Shown piece by piece: positions 54,963-64,000 of a stretch of 64,000 nucleotides of DNA; position 1 is the stretch's first letter, and every line of letters starts with the position of its first letter. The stretch is from contig OX328106.1 in NCBI GenBank assembly GCA_946811185.2, forward strand, positions 10,520,777-10,584,776, in the 5' to 3' direction. Below the pieces are notes generated by a model, which saw only the letters and a list, made by a program, of their open reading frames with translations, had not been told where the DNA came from and did not search any database. This DNA is from Hippopus hippopus. Taxonomy: Eukaryota > Mollusca > Bivalvia > Cardiida > Cardiidae. A program made the translations under genes and the position numbers.

Positions 54963-55227
54963 AGTCATGCTGTATGGAAATGTGGATTAATTATACATTT
55001 GCAAAAAGTGTCGGCCCAGGTCACCCTGCGCAGTCCGCGCAGGGTGACCTGGGCCGAAAGGTTTGCTATCGGTAAATCTTTTCGATGCCAAAGAACCATT
55101 CTACCACAGGATTCAGCCTCTTTTTAGTCCAAATGGGTTTTATGGATCCTAATTATGTAATTACTTGCTTCGTATAATGCATCACGGACATTGATTTAAC
55201 CCCCTTTTGCCAGAGTATGGCTCATAT
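54963..55227 (+). mobile_element. family C MITE, complete, perfect core hairpin
   Basis: Core GGCCCAGGTCACCCTGCGCA pairs with TGCGCAGGGTGACCTGGGCC. Also GGTTTTATGGATCCTAATTA, ATTACTTGCTTCGTATAATG and CCCCCTTTTGCCAGAGTATG. The left tip is diverged. Confidence 0.85.
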
Positions 55228-55496
55228 TCGTCATTGACCTAAGATTAACCATTAAAATCGATGGTCGTGTCCAGGGTAAAATCTGTTTAATTCCTAGAAT
55301 TAAATTCAAGATGTTTTGGCACTAGTTTTTATCCCGACCATACATTTCTTAAAAAAAAAAAACATGAAACAGTCTCATCTAAAGAAATTTTTCACCCTTT
55401 CATATAGGGATGTTTCTGGTTTTTCTTTTTTTTTTTCGCAAATTAGATCTATAAACAATTATCCGTAACATATGTGTGATAAAAAGATTCTATATC

Positions 55497-55677
55497 TAGA
55501 AACGACACTTTCCGTTTTTATGTAATTTTCTGTTTTGCACAAGTCTAATGTAGTAAACCATCTAATGTAGTCGTAAAGTGCCGTCTCGGATTAGCCTGCG
55601 CGGACTGCGCAGGCTGATCCGAGACGACACTTTACGCAAATGTCCGAATGCCCCTTTTAGGGTGTTGCAAGCCATTT
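55497..55677 (-). mobile_element. family D MITE, one end lost
   Basis: AAACGACACTTTCCGTTTTT, GTAATTTTCTGTTTTGC, hairpin GGATTAGCCTGCGCGGACTG and the end TTTAGGGTGTTGCAAGCCAT. The outer hairpin of the other half is missing. Confidence 0.85.
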
Positions 55678-56084
55678 AATATGACAACTGAAATAACATG
55701 CAGGCTAAATCTAGGTCATCAGTGGTATAGGAATAAGGCGCATGATTACAGGGCCCGGTCTCGGCACTATATGCTTATATTAAGCTGGAAATTGAAAACA
55801 AGATTTAGTAATCCGATTTCTTTCGGGAAATTCGTAAAAAAATGAAATGTTTGCCAAGGCTCGCCTAATAACAATTTTCTAGACCCATTTGATAAAATCC
55901 TACCTAAAACCCAAATTCATGTCTGATCCTATGCTTAAGGTCTACGGCCCCTAACTATCATATCAAAAGACGGAAGCTGCTGAGATTGGCCGAATAGCCT
56001 TTACGAAAAGGTCGATGTTACACGATATTTACCGATGAGTTAGGGGTCGTAATCCTTAACTTTCGACGGTGTTTATTTGAGAAA
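55678..56084. other. unassigned sequence
   Basis: Nothing is recognised. Confidence 0.5.
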
Positions 56085-56216
56085 GCAGCCGGTGGCCTAG
56101 GATGGAGTGTTTACAAAGTAATGGTAAACAAAACTCCAGGAATGCATAAACAGGTTCATTTGCCGAGGCAACATGATTAAAAAAAAAAATGAAATGGCGT
56201 TAAACACTTAACAGAT
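56085..56216 (+). mobile_element. SINE 3' fragment
   Basis: GAAAGCAGCCGGTGGCCTAG, AACAAAACTCCAGGAATGCA and the tail AATGGCGTTAAACACTTAAC after an A-run. Confidence 0.65.
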
Positions 56217-56533
56217 ACACAATTTATCGCCAGTTAGCGATAGGTTTTACATTGTTTTATTATATACTGACGTCCATTAGAAACGCCTCATCTCCCTCTG
56301 TCGCGTCATATTTCATGAATTTAATATCGAATGCATGGTTTTGTATTTTAGAAATGGACTTTGTCAATATTTCTACACATATTACATGACACAAACGTTT
56401 ACCTAAACATTACACAAATTTAACAGTCATTTCAACAAACTCACCCCCTAAAATTCATCAATACCGTCTATGGCCTTCTTGACTTGCTATCAGTGCCGCA
56501 GTCGCAGTCCCATGGACCCACACAGATTACGTA
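56217..56533. other. unassigned sequence
   Basis: Nothing is recognised. The TA at 56532-56533 flanks the next element. Confidence 0.5.
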
Positions 56534-57054
56534 CACTGTAAAAAAATACCGTAATTTTAGGTAGGTTTTACGGTACCTGCGTAATGGAATTGGGCCGTAT
56601 CTAACCGTTACAGTTTTTAACCGTAAAACGTGTTGCATTATGGGTAGAACATTTTGAAACGCAAGACGTTTTTGTTGGTAATGAACTGTTTATTTTTGAT
56701 CGAATGAGCCAATTTTTGCTACGTCTCCTTATATTTATCTGGAAAGTTGCTCAAATGGTGAATCAGAATCATCGCATGCATTCATGAAATGGTAATAGAG
56801 TGCATATTTTGAAACAATAAGCAATATTTCAACTTTGTTTCGGGCCAGTGCTCTTAGACATAACCCCACCCACCATCTTTTGCTGACCATGGTGAATTTA
56901 AAAAAAGAAACCTGTACATGAGCAGCTGTTTGGAGCATACTACATCTTCAATATTCAGCACCCAAAAGAGGCGGCATACACTTTGGAGTTCATTTAGAGG
57001 TATGTTATACAACCTATAGGTGTGTAGATTTTGTTAAATCATATTTTTTTTTTG

Positions 57055-57283
57055 TTAACTCCTTACTAAACGACAAAATTTTAGACTGGTCCAAATTGAA
57101 AGCATTTGCAGACGACAAGATAGAAGTAGCTAAAATGATGATTTTTGTTTTTGATATGGTTGAAAACATTGAGGAAATAGGAGAAAATGCTGATTACAAG
57201 CATTTTCTCCTTTTCCCACAATGTTTTCAAAAGGCTTTTTATTCAGGGTTGTTAAAAGTTGGGACTGGGTGGTAAAGAGTTAA
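57055..57283. mobile_element. family A MITE, complete, in the intron
   Basis: TTAACTCCTTACTAAACGAC to GGGTGGTAAAGAGTTAA. Hairpin AAAATGCTGATTACAAGCAT. Confidence 0.92.
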
Positions 57284-57577
57284 TTCAGTAGTTAGACAAG
57301 AGAAAAATAGAATGTGCATACAGGTATGTCATCAGAATATCTCTTGTTCAGCTGCTTTGGGAGAAAACACAAGGTATAATGTTATAGCCTTGGCTTGGTA
57401 GTTACATGTGCGATGCAAAAACTTTGGCATTTTGTAATATCTCTGTTTTAGGTAAGATAATTACTTGAAACCTAGAATAAATGGCTCTTGATCAAAAGAG
57501 TTACTCATATGATCAAGGCAGGTAACTCTAAAGGCACCTTAACAAGAATTATGCCCCTTTCTTTGACTTAATTTTAA

Positions 57578-57850
57578 TGCCCCCACATCGATATATCGGG
57601 GGCATATAGTTTTTGCCATGTCTGTCTGTCCGTTACTCTGTTTGTCCGCAAAAAACTTTAACATTGGCCATAACTTTTGAATGGTAGCTGATAGAGCTTT
57701 CATATTTCACATGTGTATTTCTTGTCGTAAGACCTTTTCTTCGGTACCAAGGTCAAGGTCATCTTTCAAGGTCAAATATCAAGGTCACAATTTTCAAAAA
57801 ATGGCCGTTGCTGGGGGATTCGTGTTTCACAACCACATCTTGTTTTCCAA
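57578..57850 (-). mobile_element. HINE-like fragment with terminal hairpin
   Basis: TGCCCCCACATCGATATATC with GGGGGCA forms a terminal hairpin. A GTCTGTCTGTCCG tract follows, then unit-like sequence with AAGGTCAAGGTCATCTTTCA and AAGGTCAAATATCAAGGTCA. This is the reversed hairpin, microsatellite, core order of the Helitron-derived elements. Confidence 0.6.
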
Positions 57851-58337
57851 ATATAGCACCCACAGCAGAGCATAGCACCTACATGCTGTGCTTTTGTTTT
57901 TAGAAAGCAGTTGGTGAGAAGGGCAAGCAGTGCAGACACAGAACAGGGATAAGGGGGGATTGAACCTGATCTTTGTCTGTTCTATTGGCTGCAGTGGTAA
58001 ACTTTCAAGGTTGATTAAAAATTTCAGTTCTGTTTCCTAATTCTTTCAGTAGACAACATACTCAATAGAATGAAATTTGGAGCAAGTGTATCTGAATACG
58101 GTATATGATGTTATTAGTAAAGAAAGAAAATTTGAATAATTTAGAATTTCCATATTTAAAGTTATTGAACAAATTTCTCTTTACAGGTGTTCAATGGGAA
58201 TTAATCTAGTATCAGAGATGGTAAAATCTTCTAAGAAGAGAAAGGGGAATTCAAATGTGAATCCCAAGGTGTTGAAATTAATTAACAAATTAGCAGACTT
58301 CGAGTGGACTGAAGGATTCTCTAATTATCAACCGTGA

Positions 58338-58499
58338 AGCTAGTGAATTAAGTTTATGAATAAAAAAAAAAGGGAACTGAATATTATCAAATGTTGCAGA
58401 TGTTTAAAATTGTTTTAAAGATGTTGTTATGCCAAAGTTTGACTTTTTGGGAGTCAATTTGTGTGATGGGTATTGTAGTCAATAAATGTTACATTCACA
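58338..58499 (+). promoter_or_regulatory. 3' UTR-like segment with AATAAA signal
   Basis: After the TGA at 58335 comes ~150 bp ending in GTCAATAAATGTTACATTCA. AATAAA at about 58482 would be the cleavage signal of the preceding exon. A family A MITE begins at 58500. Confidence 0.5.
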
Positions 58500-58729
58500 T
58501 TAACCCTTTACCAAACAATTCCTTTGTTTTTACCACCCTGAGATAGGAGCCTTTTGAAAACATTGTGGGAAAAGGAGAAAATGCTGGTAACCATCATTTT
58601 CTCCTTGTCCCACAATGTTTTCTACCCTGCTGGAAACAAATTTCAATTTTTGAGTTACGTTTATTTTGTCGTCTGCAAATGCTTTCAATTTGGACAAGTC
58701 TAAAATTTTGCTGTTTGGTAAAGAGTTAA
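58500..58729. mobile_element. family A MITE, complete
   Basis: TTAACCCTTTACCAAACAAT to TGTTTGGTAAAGAGTTAA. The hairpin AAAATGCTGGTAACCATCAT has one loop-side change. Confidence 0.93.
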
Positions 58730-58962
58730 AAGGGACCATCTGGGAACTGCAAAAAATAATGAGCCTGGCCAGTCTATGTGAACAGTGCAGCCTGACCAGG
58801 GTTGAAACTTTTTGGTTATAGCTTTTTTTCTGAATGTTTATTTGCTATCCTACCTTACAAGACAGTTGTTTTGAAAGCAGACCCAAAATTGAACTGCTTC
58901 GACTTAAATCTCTTTTTCATTGATTTGATTTATATTGAGTTCCCAGTTGGTCCCTTTTTGTA
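58730..58962. mobile_element. family H MITE
   Basis: AAGGGACCATCTGGGAACTG on the left is inverted as AGTTCCCAGTTGGTCCCTTT on the right. A GC-rich hairpin (AGCCTGGCCAGTC / GCAGCCTGACCAGG) lies near the left end. It abuts the family A copy. Confidence 0.75.
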
Positions 58963-59789
58963 TTGACAGGACATATATTTGTCCAAGTTTCAATTAAACA
59001 TTTTTTCAGTAAGTATCAAACCTGAGGTTGTTCTAAATGTCTTACACTAGTCATGTTACAAAATCTGGGGTAAAATTACAGTGCAGGCTTAATGATTTAA
59101 AAGCATTGCTTTACAGCTATAAAATTAACTCATTATGCAAAGGAAAGAAAGACATTTGACAAATGAAAGTAGATTGTTTTACTATCAGAAAAATCTGAGT
59201 GGTAAATCTATTTGCATTTCAGGTAATTCAGACTTGTAGAAATAGCTGCCAAACCAAAATGTAGAAAAAGTCAACCAACATGTTATACAATTTTGTAATA
59301 GTTATGATATAGAAAGGGCTGTATATAATCTGGGCAGTATGTGTTGATAGTGTTGATGTTGCAGCATAAGAAGCAGCATCTGCTGAGTATACCAAAAACT
59401 TTCTTGCGGAAAGAAGAGTGGTCATTGTTCTGTATAAGTTAAATTGTGATAGTTATGACATTTCCTGTAGAATTCTTTTTGATAAGATAATTAATACCAT
59501 TTAATAGCCATTAGATACATGCCCTCATCATAATTTTGAGCATTGTGTGTGAAGTTTGACTGTTTAATGTTGGCTATAACTTTTGTTTCGTAATTAGTAA
59601 GAGTTCATGTATAAGGTAGAAGAGTTAAATTTGCAACTAAGACTTTTGCAGTTGTTTGGTTTACAAAAAAAAAGATGCGTACAATTATTTACAGTATTGC
59701 ATTGTTTATTTATCCTATGAATATCCTGAGAATACTGCTAGGATCATGGTTGATAGCTTGTTCATTCGGTTTCCAGGAGCAGAAGTAGT
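58963..59789. other. unassigned AT-rich sequence
   Basis: I find no further exon and no recognised repeat. If the 56.5-60.3 kb element is real, this is its 3' non-coding part. Confidence 0.45.
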
Positions 59790-60015
59790 TTAACCCTTTC
59801 CCATACAATCACTGGTTTTCACGACCCAAACGTTATATTAGATAGAACATTGTGAGAAAAGAAGAAAATCCTTGTAACAAGCGGTTTCTTCTTTTTCCAC
59901 AATGTTTTCTATCAAAAAGAAAACTTGTTGTTTTTACTTACTTTCACTTTAAATTGTCGTCGGCAACTTCTTTCAATTTTGACCAGTCTGATTTTGTCGT
60001 CTGGTAATGAATTGA
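59790..60015. mobile_element. family A MITE, complete
   Basis: TTAACCCTTTCCCATACAAT to GTCGTCTGGTAATGAATTGA (right TTAA now TTGA). Hairpin decayed (AAATCCTTGTAACAAGCGGT). Confidence 0.85.
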
Positions 60016-60271
60016 CGGTAAACTGCCCTATCTCAAAATTACGGGACATGCGTCCCGTACGGTTTTACGGGAAAAAACCTGGCAGCTGGTTTCCAGGACA
60101 ATTCCGTAAAATTACGGTTTCCCTGTAACGGCGTCTCACAGTAGATTTACGGTTATCACAGTAGATATACGGTGAGGCAAGGTAACAGCTGACCCGTAAT
60201 TTTACTGGATTGTCCTGGAAACCAGCTGCCGGGTTTTTTCCCGTAAAATTTTACGGGAATTTTTTACAGTG
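60016..60271. repeat. palindrome with ~110 bp arms, CCGTAA-rich
   Basis: The left arm (about 60031-60145) and right arm (about 60155-60260) are inverted: CAGCTGGTTTCCAGGACAAT against ATTGTCCTGGAAACCAGCTG, and TTTTACGGGAAAAAACC against GGTTTTTTCCCGTAAAA. A direct doublet CACAGTAGAT(T/A)TACGGT sits at the centre. It is either the right subterminal zone of the 3.7 kb element or a MITE of its own. Confidence 0.8.
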
Positions 60272-60273
60272 TA

Positions 60274-61310
60274 GGAGGTAGCGTGGAATGCGAGCCCACT
60301 CTTCACGAATAGCATTTGTCAATTCTTGGACGTTTTGCGGCTGTGGGTTACGTCGACGTAAACGACGTCCGAGGATGTCCCACTTGTGGTCGATCAGGTT
60401 ACAATCGGGAGAGTTAGCAGGCCATGGCAGCACGGCAATATTATTGGCCATGAGAAAGTTTCTAGTAAATCTGGCTGTGTGGGGGCGCGCATTGTCATGT
60501 TGAAATGTAAGGCTACGGCGTTGCTGAAACACGGGAACGACCACAGGACGCAGAACTTGGTTTACATACCATCTGGCATTTAAATTACCATTAATAACCG
60601 CTATGTCAGTTCTAAATGTGTGGTTTATTGCTGCCTAAACCATTATACCACCACCACCAAAACGGTTGTGTTCCAGAACAAAACTTTGGGTGTACCGTTC
60701 ATTACGTCGACGGTAAACGCGGACTCGTCCGTCGGCACAAGAGAGGTTAAAACAGGATTCGTCACTGAAGACCACATCACGCCAACGTCTTCCGATGTTG
60801 TTTTGAGTCCACTGCCGACGTTCCCGACGGTGGTGGTCAGTTAGCACATCACCGCGGTACGGCCGCCTGCACAATATTCCACGCTCCCGAAGACGTCGCC
60901 TTACTGTATTCCGACTTACGTGTCTTCCGCGATTCCCTATAACCATCGACGTTGTGGATTGCGCTGTGACAAAATGGTTTCGCAAGTGACGTTGACGGAT
61001 GAAATTGTCTTGTCGTACAGACGTCACACGCGGAGCACCAGGTCGGGTTCTATCAGACAAGCTCTCTGTTTCGTTTACGTGAAATTGTCTTGTCGTACAG
61101 ACGTCACACGCGGAGCACCAGGTCGGGTTCTATCAGACAAGCTCTCTGTTTCGTTTACCCGTCGAACAAGACACACTATTGTTGATCTTGCAACGTTAAA
61201 GCGTCTTGCAACGTCACTTTGAGAAAGACCGCTTTCAAGCATGCCAAAAATGCGTGCTCTTTATTCATTATTTTGTCTTGAGATTTTCGAAATTGATGTT
61301 TTCAAAATAT
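60274..61310 (-). pseudogene. Tc1-like transposase, 3' truncated, one amber codon and an 80 bp duplication
   Basis: On the minus strand the gene starts near 61300 with RARIFGMLESGLSQSDVARR, a helix-turn-helix (RFNVARSTIV), and TRPGAPRVTS. An 80 bp tandem duplication (61001-61160) shifts the frame. From about 61060 down to 60274 the frame is open except for a TAG at 60635-60637 (a Trp TGG in relatives, after GGGGIMV). Motifs are FSDES, QHDNARPHTA and SPDCNLID, giving Asp-Asp-34-Asp spacing; the last catalytic residue is Asp and the NPIE box is altered to NLID. The C-terminus stops at EEWARIPRYLL, where the CACTG-type palindrome begins, so the 3' end and its inverted repeat are missing. Confidence 0.9.
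61001..61160. repeat. 80 bp near-perfect tandem duplication
   Basis: 61001-61080 and 61081-61160 both begin GAAATTGTCTTGTCGTACAG and are identical for 78 of 80 bases, differing only at the last two. 80 is not a multiple of 3, so it breaks the transposase frame. Confidence 0.97.
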
Positions 61311-62035
61311 TGCTTGGACTACTTAATTGTAAATCAATTACTTTTACACATGCGTAATTTTGACCGACAGAACTGCATTCTGTCCGATATCAATGCTTTT
61401 TACATAAACGCGTGGTTTCGAAAGGATATTTCCAAATACTACATTAGTAAACTTTGAACAGTATCGCGATTAATAAACACAAGCTTGACTCACCTCCTGC
61501 GTTAAAATGAAAAAGAACCGTACTTTTCTTTTCTTGACAGTGACAGTGAATAATAACCACTGACTGCCTTTTCAGCGTTTCAGATATGGTGTCTAGGCCA
61601 CAGTTCTTTTTTTTTATATAATTACTCGAAGACAAGCAACCGTCATTTTTGAATGCATAGACTGATGTACGCAGACATACTCTTATGTAAATATTCATCC
61701 GCCATTCATAACTATTGTACATATATGTACAATAAAATGTAGTTCTCTGATTTTTTTTGTTATCTATAATGATTTCGTGATGTTTATTTACAGTTATAAT
61801 GATAAGGTATATAATAAAAGGAATATTACAACAGTATGCATTTCTTCGTGGTCGGATCATATCTAGTTGTGTGTGTAAAGAGGTGAGTATCGGATGAGGC
61901 CGAGGAGTGTTGTAATATTTGGTAGTATTTCTGTAGTACATTGAACATTGATTTTTGAAGAATAACTTACCTGTGTTCATTGGTAGTTAAAAAACAATAA
62001 TAATAATGAAAAAAAAAAAACGAGTTGTTATTCGA
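61311..62035. other. unassigned AT-rich sequence
   Basis: A 178-codon minus-strand frame (61444-61980) is the longest outside recognised repeats. It ends next to a donor-like CAGGAG|GTGAGT, but its composition is AT-driven and motif-free. A possible Tc1 end (AGTAAACTTTGAACAGTAT) is at 61446-61464. Confidence 0.4.
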
Positions 62036-62130
62036 AGACCATATTCACCAACCGTTCTTAATTGCATTCTTAGTGCCATTCTTCATTTAGAAAGTAAATC
62101 AAATTCTGATTGGCTGAACCATTTTGGTTT
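62036..62130 (+). mobile_element. family G MITE, left half
   Basis: GACCATATTCACCAACCGTT, CTTAATTGCATTCTTAGTGC and AATTCTGATTGGCTGAACC. The right arm is missing. Confidence 0.7.
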
Positions 62131-62601
62131 AGGACACACTCAAATTATTTTTGACACAGTTATGCCCTTTTGTCGATTACGACGGTCTGGATTTCAGGAC
62201 GGTCGGATCAGGTCGAGTTCCATGTCTAAAGGTCGAATCCGATGCGCACTCGTTTACATACGCAACGATGTATGTGTTTTAGATAAGGTTCGTAGTATAG
62301 TCAGATCATTCGTAAGTATATAATAAAATTGAAAACCGAATGAAGGGATGGAAATAATTATGTTGTGCATGTTTGTCTGACTATTTCTTGACTACATTCC
62401 TCTGTCGACATGTTGGATTAGTTGTAAGACTGTTAGGTTTGCTTCTATCAATATGGAAACTATTTGCCTCAGACTATTACTGGTTTTTGATTGCTTCACA
62501 TTCCTCTAAAGTATAATATGTAGACTATTAAAATCCCTTCTTTAACTACTTTGTTTATTATTTATTACTCCTTACATTATGAAGTTTGCCTCTCAATCAG
62601 C
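62131..62601. other. unassigned sequence
   Basis: Nothing is recognised. Confidence 0.5.
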
Positions 62602-62712
62602 TTCATCATCATCATCATCATCATCATCGTCATCATCATCATCATCATCATCGTCATCATCTTCTTCTTTTTTTTTTTTTCTTCTTGTTCCTCTTCTTCT
62701 TCTTGTCTCTGT
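62602..62712. repeat. (TCA)n/(TTC)n compound microsatellite
   Basis: TCA/TCG trinucleotides pass into CTT-rich pyrimidine sequence with a T-run. The Ser- and His-rich frames here are artefacts of the repeat. Confidence 0.95.
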
Positions 62713-62850
62713 CTCTCTGTGTCTTTGTCATGTCACTGTCTCTTATATTGATGAATCTTGAAACAGTTTTTCCAGACTAAAAGCTATTTTTTTATTACTG
62801 CATATTTCTCTAAAATAGTATTTTTAATCAAGTGAACTCATTTCGAAATT
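62713..62850. other. unassigned sequence
   Basis: Pyrimidine-rich, then AT-rich, with no recognised feature. Confidence 0.5.
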
Positions 62851-62912
62851 GTCGTCTCTAGATACTTTCAATTTTTGTAAGTCTAGAACTTGTCGTCTGG
62901 GAAAGGGTGAAA
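62851..62912. mobile_element. family A MITE, right-tip fragment
   Basis: TTGTCGTCTCTAGATACTTT, CAATTTTTGTAAGTCTAG and TTGTCGTCTGGGAAAGGGTG match the family A right arm. Confidence 0.65.
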
Positions 62913-63094
62913 TCTTTACCCAATTATTTTACATACAGTTTTGGAACTTCAGGCTGAAAAGAATGTACCAACGACAGACAGAAAAAAATTTAGGAAAAAA
63001 AAAAGAATTAAAGTAAAAGAATTCAAAATTCACAAACTTGTGTGATAAGGGCAACTTGCGGGCTGCCTTTCTCTAGTTTATATTTCTAAAGCTG

Positions 63095-63218
63095 TCCACT
63101 GAAGAGCATGTTCCTCCCTTTTCCACAACGTTTTCTAATACTTCAAAGATAAATACCATCAGTTTGGCAACACTTGATATGACATGTGCAGACGCTTTCA
63201 ATTTGGATAAAGATTAAA
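63095..63218. mobile_element. family A MITE, right half
   Basis: TTTTCCACAACGTTTTCTAA, AAGATAAATACCATCAGTTT and AGACGCTTTCAATTTGGATA. Confidence 0.65.
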
Positions 63219-63439
63219 CACGTAGATTTTAGAATTTTACTCCGTCCTTTACAATCTTTACAATTTAAATTTTAATGAAATAACGGCGGCCAGTGAACCC
63301 ATGGAAGTATCCACTGTATTTTTGTCACTAGTTTACAGACAGTTGATTTACTCATTTCAAGCCAATGACCGCTTTCTAGTGTATCAGGGTTTATCCCTCT
63401 CTAACGAATCGAAACAAAATTAGGTGTTTAGATAGGGAT

Positions 63440-63544
63440 CAGTCCGGTGGAACTGGCAGTTCTTTAGCTCAAAAATAATTCGTTGTGTATGCGGATTCGA
63501 ACTCACAAGCAACTGGATTACTTGCCCTGTCAGAGAGATAGGGA
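63440..63544 (-). mobile_element. tRNA-like SINE head fragment
   Basis: The minus strand has CTCTCTGACAGGGCAAG and a B-box GTGAGTTCGAATCCGC at tRNA-like spacing. No body is recognised. Confidence 0.4.
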
Positions 63545-63554
63545 GTAAGTATCA

Positions 63555-63762
63555 ACTCTTAAACTGTTCATTACCTTAAAAAGAAACTTCATTCCGATAG
63601 TAGAAACCCAAAAATGTCGATGTACGATTGCGAAATTCTTTTTTGCCTTTGAATATCACCAAATTGGAAATTGTAGATCCAAGACCAGACTGCACATTCT
63701 ATGGGAACCACACTATGCTTTTGCGCATATATTTAGTCGCCCTTAGCAGCCAAAAGCGTTAA
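63555..63762 (+). mobile_element. family B MITE, diverged, complete length
   Basis: TCTTAAACTGTTCATTACCT, AACTTCATTCCGATAGTAGA, GGAAATTGTAGATCCAAGAC, CAGACTGCACATTCTATGGG and GTCGCCCTTAGCAGCCAAAA then GCGTTAA. The core lost its right half. Confidence 0.75.
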
Positions 63763-64000
63763 GAAGTTATAAATAAAGAGTAAAACATATGGTTTAAATA
63801 TAAGGTGTCGACATAATGTTTACCATTTAATTACGGGAAGAATATTACATATTCCTACGCGGAATTAAAAATTTTACTACGAGCGTTTTTGATGTTTTAT
63901 TCCCTGAAAACGAGCATAATAGGTGTAATTATGGGTATAAGAAATTTTACGTCGCATCTGCAAATAATTTGAAATTTTCCTCGCGCTCATGTGAGTTTTA
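63763..64000. other. unassigned sequence
   Basis: Nothing is recognised. Confidence 0.5.

Larger units (their letters stand above)
56926..58337 (+). pseudogene. two-exon gene remnant (3' end), in-frame TAG
   Basis: Exon 1 runs from a CAG acceptor ending near 56925 (frame open from 56902) to a strong donor AG|GTATGT at 57000. It reads LFGAYYIFNIQHPKEAAYTL then EFI, a TAG at 56995-56997, and two leftover bases. Exon 2 follows TTTCTCTTTACAG| at 58187. Its first base completes an Arg codon and the frame reads CSMGINLVSEMVKSSKKRKG, then VNPKVLKLINKLADFEW, with a TGA at 58335. The phases match exactly, which is hard to get by chance. The intron holds a family A MITE and a HINE. The C-terminal 'VNPKV..L..KL.DFEW' style reminds me of repeated animal proteins annotated as SAMD3-like; that is recollection, not proof. 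The TAG (CAG in a functional copy?) makes it a probable pseudogene. Confidence 0.55.
56534..60271 (+). mobile_element. candidate large TIR DNA transposon, 3.7 kb, with a spliced gene remnant
   Basis: Left tip CACTGTAAAAAAATACCGTA and right tip ...CGGGAATTTTTTACAGTG are inverted, each next to TA (56532-56533 and 60272-60273). Both subterminal zones are dense in TTTTACGG/CCGTAA words in both orientations. The right zone (about 60031-60271) is itself a palindrome with ~110 bp arms sharing CAGCTGGTTTCCAGGACAAT. CACTG tips with subterminal repeats would suit an EnSpm/CACTA-like element, and a TA duplication would also suit Tc1/mariner; I cannot choose. Inside are two exons, four MITEs and one HINE. 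The alternative is two unrelated solo copies of a short element. Confidence 0.4.

Noticed and set aside
61444..61980. 178-codon minus-strand frame next to a donor-like CAGGAG|GTGAGT
   Set aside because: AT-driven composition with runs of Ile, Asn, Tyr and Lys, no domain, no matching acceptor or partner exon found.
62551..62780. Ser-, His- and Phe-rich frames
   Set aside because: Simple translation of the (TCA)n/(TTC)n microsatellite in three frames.

Overview
The window reads as AT-rich eukaryotic intergenic or intronic DNA made almost entirely of interspersed repeats. The repeat types point to a bivalve mollusc, probably a heterodont clam or a relative. They are short palindromic MITEs in many copies, tRNA-headed SINEs ending in a 'GGCGTTAAAC' tail, and Helitron-derived elements of the Pearl/HINE type with ~155-166 bp tandem cores and (ACGG)n/(GTCC)n tracts. 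The organism call is inference from repeat style. No bacterial features, rRNA, CRISPR array or intact host gene is visible. The longest open frame (228 codons) belongs to a broken Tc1-like transposase.

Layout. 0-6 kb holds foldback repeats, a tandem pair and an unusual 0.9 kb repeat rich in GTAGAAGCG-like motifs. 6.5-10 kb is one decayed APE-type non-LTR retrotransposon (LINE) split by a 1.66 kb Pearl/HINE element. 12-13.3 kb is a second Pearl/HINE element in reverse orientation. 13.3-14.6 kb has reciprocal nesting: a palindromic MITE inside a SINE, and 0.3 kb further on a SINE inside the same MITE family. 16-29 kb is dense in palindromic MITEs. 30.0-31.5 kb is a nearly full-length Tc1/mariner element with terminal inverted repeats. 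32-40 kb is again MITEs and SINEs. 40.9-42.4 kb is an old Tc1 copy. 44.2-45.3 kb is a Pearl/HINE tandem core. 46.6-50.9 kb is bounded by ~370 bp diverged inverted arms. 51-56 kb is mixed repeats. 56.5-60.3 kb is bounded by CACTGTAAAAAA...TTTTTTACAGTG ends next to TA and contains two exon-like segments in matching phase with a poly(A) signal. 60.3-61.3 kb is a truncated Tc1 copy. 62-64 kb is microsatellite and MITE fragments.

Palindromic families are named here for cross-reference. A: ~225 bp, TTAA-CCCTTTACC... ends, hairpin core AAAATGCTGGTTACCAGC. B: ~205 bp, TTAA-CCCTTATCCTGC... ends, core CAGACTGCAC..GTGCAGTCTG. C: ~265 bp, ends ATGAGCCATGCTCTGGCAAA. D: ~265 bp, ends GGCTTGCAACACGCG, two hairpins. 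E: ~355 bp, ends CCTACACTAGCAAACA. F: ~370 bp, ATCACATAAC motif. G: ~150 bp, ends GGTCCGTATTCACCAACC. H: ~235 bp, ends AAGGGACCATCTGGGAACT. A and B carry TTAA at both ends, and two nested insertions restore a single TTAA, so they look like piggyBac-type non-autonomous elements. No piggyBac transposase is present here.

The most interesting parts are the 56.5-60.3 kb element with its spliced gene remnant, the similar GC-rich hairpin core in otherwise unrelated families B, C, D and H, and the dateable nested insertions.
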